From Sphingomonas bacterium (lineage in GTDB: Bacteria > Pseudomonadota > Alphaproteobacteria > Sphingomonadales > Sphingomonadaceae): 8,057 nucleotides of DNA. The notes beneath the pieces were generated by a model, which worked only from the letters and a program-made list of their open reading frames with translations, was not told where the DNA came from and searched no databases. Both the position numbers and the translations under genes were made by a program. The stretch covers positions 1-8,057 of the forward strand of contig JAJAZM010000157.1 in the NCBI GenBank assembly GCA_026785645.1, given 5' to 3'. Below are positions 5,555-8,057 of this stretch, in pieces (position 1 is the first letter of the stretch; each line of letters begins with the position of its first letter).

Positions 5555-7756
5555 ATGATCACCCCGCAAATGGTCGCCGACCACGGCTTCTCGCCCGAGG
5601 AATATGACAACGTCCTCCACGCCCTTGGTCGCGCGCCCAACCTGGTCGAGCTAGGCATCTTTTCGGTGATGTGGTCCGAGCATTGCAGCTACAAAAGCTC
5701 GCGTTTCCATTTGAAGAAGCTCCCAACCGAAGCCCCGTGGGTGATCTGCGGTCCGGGCGAGAATGCCGGCGTGATCGACATTGGAGACAATCAGGCGGCG
5801 ATCTTCAAGATGGAGAGCCACAACCATCCCAGCTACATCGAACCCTATCAGGGCGCGGCGACCGGGGTCGGCGGGATCTTGCGCGACGTGTTCACCATGG
5901 GCGCTCGCCCGATCGCCAATTTGAACGCGCTCCGCTTCGGTCGCCCCGACCATCCCAAGATGCGCCACTTGATCAGCGGCGTCGTCGCGGGCATCGGCGG
6001 CTACGGCAATTGCGTCGGCGTCCCCACGGTCGGCGGCGAGGTCAATTTCGACCCCGCCTACGACGGCAATATCCTGGTCAATGCGATGACCGTCGGGGTC
6101 GCCGACCAGGACAGGATTTTCTATTCCGCCGCGAGCGGAATCGGCAATCCGATCGTCTATGTCGGCTCGAAGACCGGGCGCGACGGGATTCACGGCGCGA
6201 CCATGGCCTCGGCCGATTTTGCCGAAGGCGATGAGGACAAGCGCCCCACCGTCCAGGTCGGCGATCCGTTCACCGAGAAACTGCTGATCGAAGCCTGCCT
6301 CGAGCTGATGGCGTCGGATGCGATCGTCGCGATCCAGGACATGGGCGCGGCGGGGCTGACCTCGTCCTCGGTCGAAATGGCGAGCAAGGGCGGGGTCGGG
6401 ATCCGCCTCGACATGAACGCCGTTCCCTGCCGCGAGGAGGGGATGAACCCCTACGAAATGATGCTGTCCGAATCTCAGGAACGCATGCTGATGGTGCTCA
6501 AGCCCGGCCGCGAAGCCTTCGCCGAGGCGATCTTCAAGAAGTGGGAGCTCGACTTCGCGGTGATCGGCGAAGTCACCGATACGGGTCACATGGTGCTCGA
6601 ATTCAACGGTGAAATCGTGTGCGACATCCCGCTCGGCCCGCTCGCCGACGACGCCCCGCTCTACGAACGCCCCTACCTGTCGCAGGACGAGTATAAAGCC
6701 TGGGCCAATGTCGCCCCGCTCGGCGACATCCCCGAAAGCACCGACATCGCCGCCGACCTGCTCAAGCTGATGGCCAGCCCCAACCTCGCCAGCCGCCGCT
6801 GGATCTGGGAGCAATATGACAGCCAGGTCGGCGCCGACACCGTCCAGACCGGGGGCGACGCCGCGGTGGTCCGCATCCACGGCACCAAAAAAGCGCTGGC
6901 GATGACCACCGACTGCACCCCGCGTTATTGCTATGCCGACCCCGTCGAAGGCGGCAAGCAGGCCGTCGCCGAAGCGTTTCGCAATCTGTGCGCGGTTGGG
7001 GCGCGGCCGCTGGCGATCACCAACTGCCTCAACTTCGGCAATCCCCAGCGCCCCGAGATCATGGCCCAGATCGTCGGCTGCCTCGAAGGCATGAGCGAAG
7101 CCTGCCTCGCGCTCGACATGCCAATCGTCTCGGGGAATGTGAGCCTCTACAACGAGAGCAAGGCGACCGGCGGCGGAAGCGCGATCTTGCCCACCCCAGC
7201 GATCGGGGCGGTCGGGTTGCTCGACGATTGGGAGAAGTCGGCGACGATTGCGTTCAAGGCTGAGGGTGAAGCGATACTGCTCATCGGCCATTCGGCGGGG
7301 CACGTTGGTCAATCGCTTTGGCTCGACGTCTGCCACGGCCTCCGCGACGGCGCTGCTCCCGCGGTTGATCTCGATGTCGAGCGGAGGGCGGGCGAACTGG
7401 TCCGCTTACTGATCGCCGACGGCTTGGTCAGCGCGGTTCACGATTGTTCGGATGGCGGTGCGCTGGTTTCGGTGACGGAAATGGCGCTCGCCGGAAACCT
7501 TGGCGCGACCTTAACACTACCAGCGCTCGCCAATCCGGCCGCGATCCTGTTCGGCGAGGACCAGGGTCGCTACATCGTCACCACGCGTGATGTCGACTCG
7601 GTCGTCGCCCGCGCCGCCTCGTCCAACCTGATGGTCGCGACGATCGGCTCGGTCGGTGGAAGTTCGATCAACGGGACGAAACTCGACATCCCCCTCGCCA
7701 CCCTCTGCGCCGCGCACGAAGGCTTCTTTCCCGCCCTCATGTCGAACGAACTCTGA
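5555..7756 (+). CDS. purL: Phosphoribosylformylglycinamidine synthase subunit PurL
   Basis: PurL catalyses the ATP-dependent amidation of FGAR to FGAM in de novo purine synthesis, in a complex with PurQ (glutaminase) and PurS. The 733-residue length fits the small bacterial PurL that needs both partners, rather than the large single-chain enzyme of about 1300 residues. Motifs: MWSEHCSYKS at 39-48 with the conserved His43, KMESHNHPS at 85-93, the glycine-rich PYQGAATGVGGILRDV at 97-112, a second-half TTDC at 451-454 and SGNVSLYNE at 526-534. These match the two ATP-binding halves of the AIRS/PurM-like fold. The ATG at 5555 gives the canonical MITPQMV start but has no recognisable Shine-Dalgarno sequence. 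Neither purS nor purQ is in the window. A partial nitroreductase gene follows after 4 bases. The reading frame is intact with no missing motif. Confidence 0.98.
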   Translation: MITPQMVADHGFSPEEYDNVLHALGRAPNLVELGIFSVMWSEHCSYKSSRFHLKKLPTEAPWVICGPGENAGVIDIGDNQAAIFKMESHNHPSYIEPYQGAATGVGGILRDVFTMGARPIANLNALRFGRPDHPKMRHLISGVVAGIGGYGNCVGVPTVGGEVNFDPAYDGNILVNAMTVGVADQDRIFYSAASGIGNPIVYVGSKTGRDGIHGATMASADFAEGDEDKRPTVQVGDPFTEKLLIEACLELMASDAIVAIQDMGAAGLTSSSVEMASKGGVGIRLDMNAVPCREEGMNPYEMMLSESQERMLMVLKPGREAFAEAIFKKWELDFAVIGEVTDTGHMVLEFNGEIVCDIPLGPLADDAPLYERPYLSQDEYKAWANVAPLGDIPESTDIAADLLKLMASPNLASRRWIWEQYDSQVGADTVQTGGDAAVVRIHGTKKALAMTTDCTPRYCYADPVEGGKQAVAEAFRNLCAVGARPLAITNCLNFGNPQRPEIMAQIVGCLEGMSEACLALDMPIVSGNVSLYNESKATGGGSAILPTPAIGAVGLLDDWEKSATIAFKAEGEAILLIGHSAGHVGQSLWLDVCHGLRDGAAPAVDLDVERRAGELVRLLIADGLVSAVHDCSDGGALVSVTEMALAGNLGATLTLPALANPAAILFGEDQGRYIVTTRDVDSVVARAASSNLMVATIGSVGGSSINGTKLDIPLATLCAAHEGFFPALMSNEL

Positions 7757-7760
7757 TCGC

Positions 7761-8057
7761 GTGAGCGATGTTCCGCACATTCCCTACACCGCCCTCCCCG
7801 CGCTGACCGATGACGAGCGGATTGCCGCCGCGACCGCCTTCCGCGACGAAATTTCCACCCGCCGTTCCTGCCGGATGTTCGCCGATACCCCGGTCCCGCG
7901 CGCGGTGATCGAGAACGCGATCCTCGCTGCTGGCTCCGCCCCGTCGGGCGCCAATCACCAGCCGTGGCATTTCGCGGTGGTCGAAAGCGCCGCTCTCAAA
8001 CACCGCATCCGGCTCGAGGCCGAGGCGGAGGAAGCCGCTTTCTACGCCGGCAAGGCG
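7761..8057 (+). CDS. Nitroreductase-family flavoprotein, iodotyrosine deiodinase-like; 3' end missing
   Basis: The first 99 codons of an FMN-dependent nitroreductase-fold protein are present, and the right edge cuts it. Visible family motifs are RRSCRMF at 34-40, which in this fold binds the FMN phosphate, and PSGANHQPW at 61-69. The spacing and the following segment resemble human iodotyrosine deiodinase: a KHRIR stretch at 80-84 precedes an acidic helix with Glu91 and Tyr95 in positions matching the substrate-lid Glu157 and Tyr161. Start choice: GTG at 7761 is the first plausible start after the purL stop; the next in-frame ATG lies inside the FMN motif. There is no good Shine-Dalgarno sequence, so coupling to purL translation is likely. 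The substrate is unknown, and other nitroreductases share the first two motifs. Confidence 0.88.
   Translation, partial: MSDVPHIPYTALPALTDDERIAAATAFRDEISTRRSCRMFADTPVPRAVIENAILAAGSAPSGANHQPWHFAVVESAALKHRIRLEAEAEEAAFYAGKA

Noticed and set aside
5651..7336. 561-codon open frame on the minus strand opposite purL
   Set aside because: purL is certain, and the antisense product is repetitive in His, Asp, Gly and Arg without recognisable motifs. It reflects third-position GC bias in purL.

Overview
The window comes from a GC-rich alphaproteobacterium, most likely a sphingomonad (Sphingomonadaceae or a close relative). This is inferred from the character of the proteins: the PurL sequence, a MraZ-RsmH-FtsL-FtsI block with a long Lys/Ala/Pro-rich FtsL tail, and Asn/Ala-rich linkers in the envelope proteins. 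No rRNA or other direct taxonomic marker is present. The content is mostly housekeeping. I see no mobile element, CRISPR array, tRNA, rRNA or phage gene, and no candidate for a wholly new multi-gene system.

Left part, leftward transcription (1-3748): the start of the division and cell wall (dcw) cluster, in the order mraZ, rsmH, ftsL, ftsI. ftsI runs off the left edge. Each of the three junctions is a 4-base ATGA stop/start overlap, so the genes are almost certainly one translationally coupled operon. MraZ is its transcriptional regulator, RsmH methylates 16S rRNA, FtsL is a divisome scaffold, and FtsI is the septal transpeptidase that works with FtsL.

Control region (3749-4054): about 300 bases without a gene, upstream of mraZ. 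It holds four direct repeats in exact 10-base register (possible MraZ operator), a perfect DnaA-box consensus, and three GANTC sites within 28 bases. Together these look like a composite cell-cycle control region and are the most interesting non-coding part of the window.

Middle (4053-5011, leftward): a two-gene unit of unknown role, also joined by an ATGA overlap. It encodes a small single-pass membrane protein and a lipoprotein resembling GldG/DUF4350-type domains. No convincing terminator separates it from the dcw operon. Divergent from it, at 5091-5471, is a small MliC-like lipoprotein gene ending in a strong intrinsic terminator.

Right part, rightward (5555-8057): purL (complete; purine biosynthesis), followed 4 bases later by the start of a nitroreductase-family gene that resembles iodotyrosine deiodinase and is cut by the right edge. 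purL begins only 29 bases after the upstream terminator and has no visible Shine-Dalgarno sequence, which leaves its promoter unexplained.
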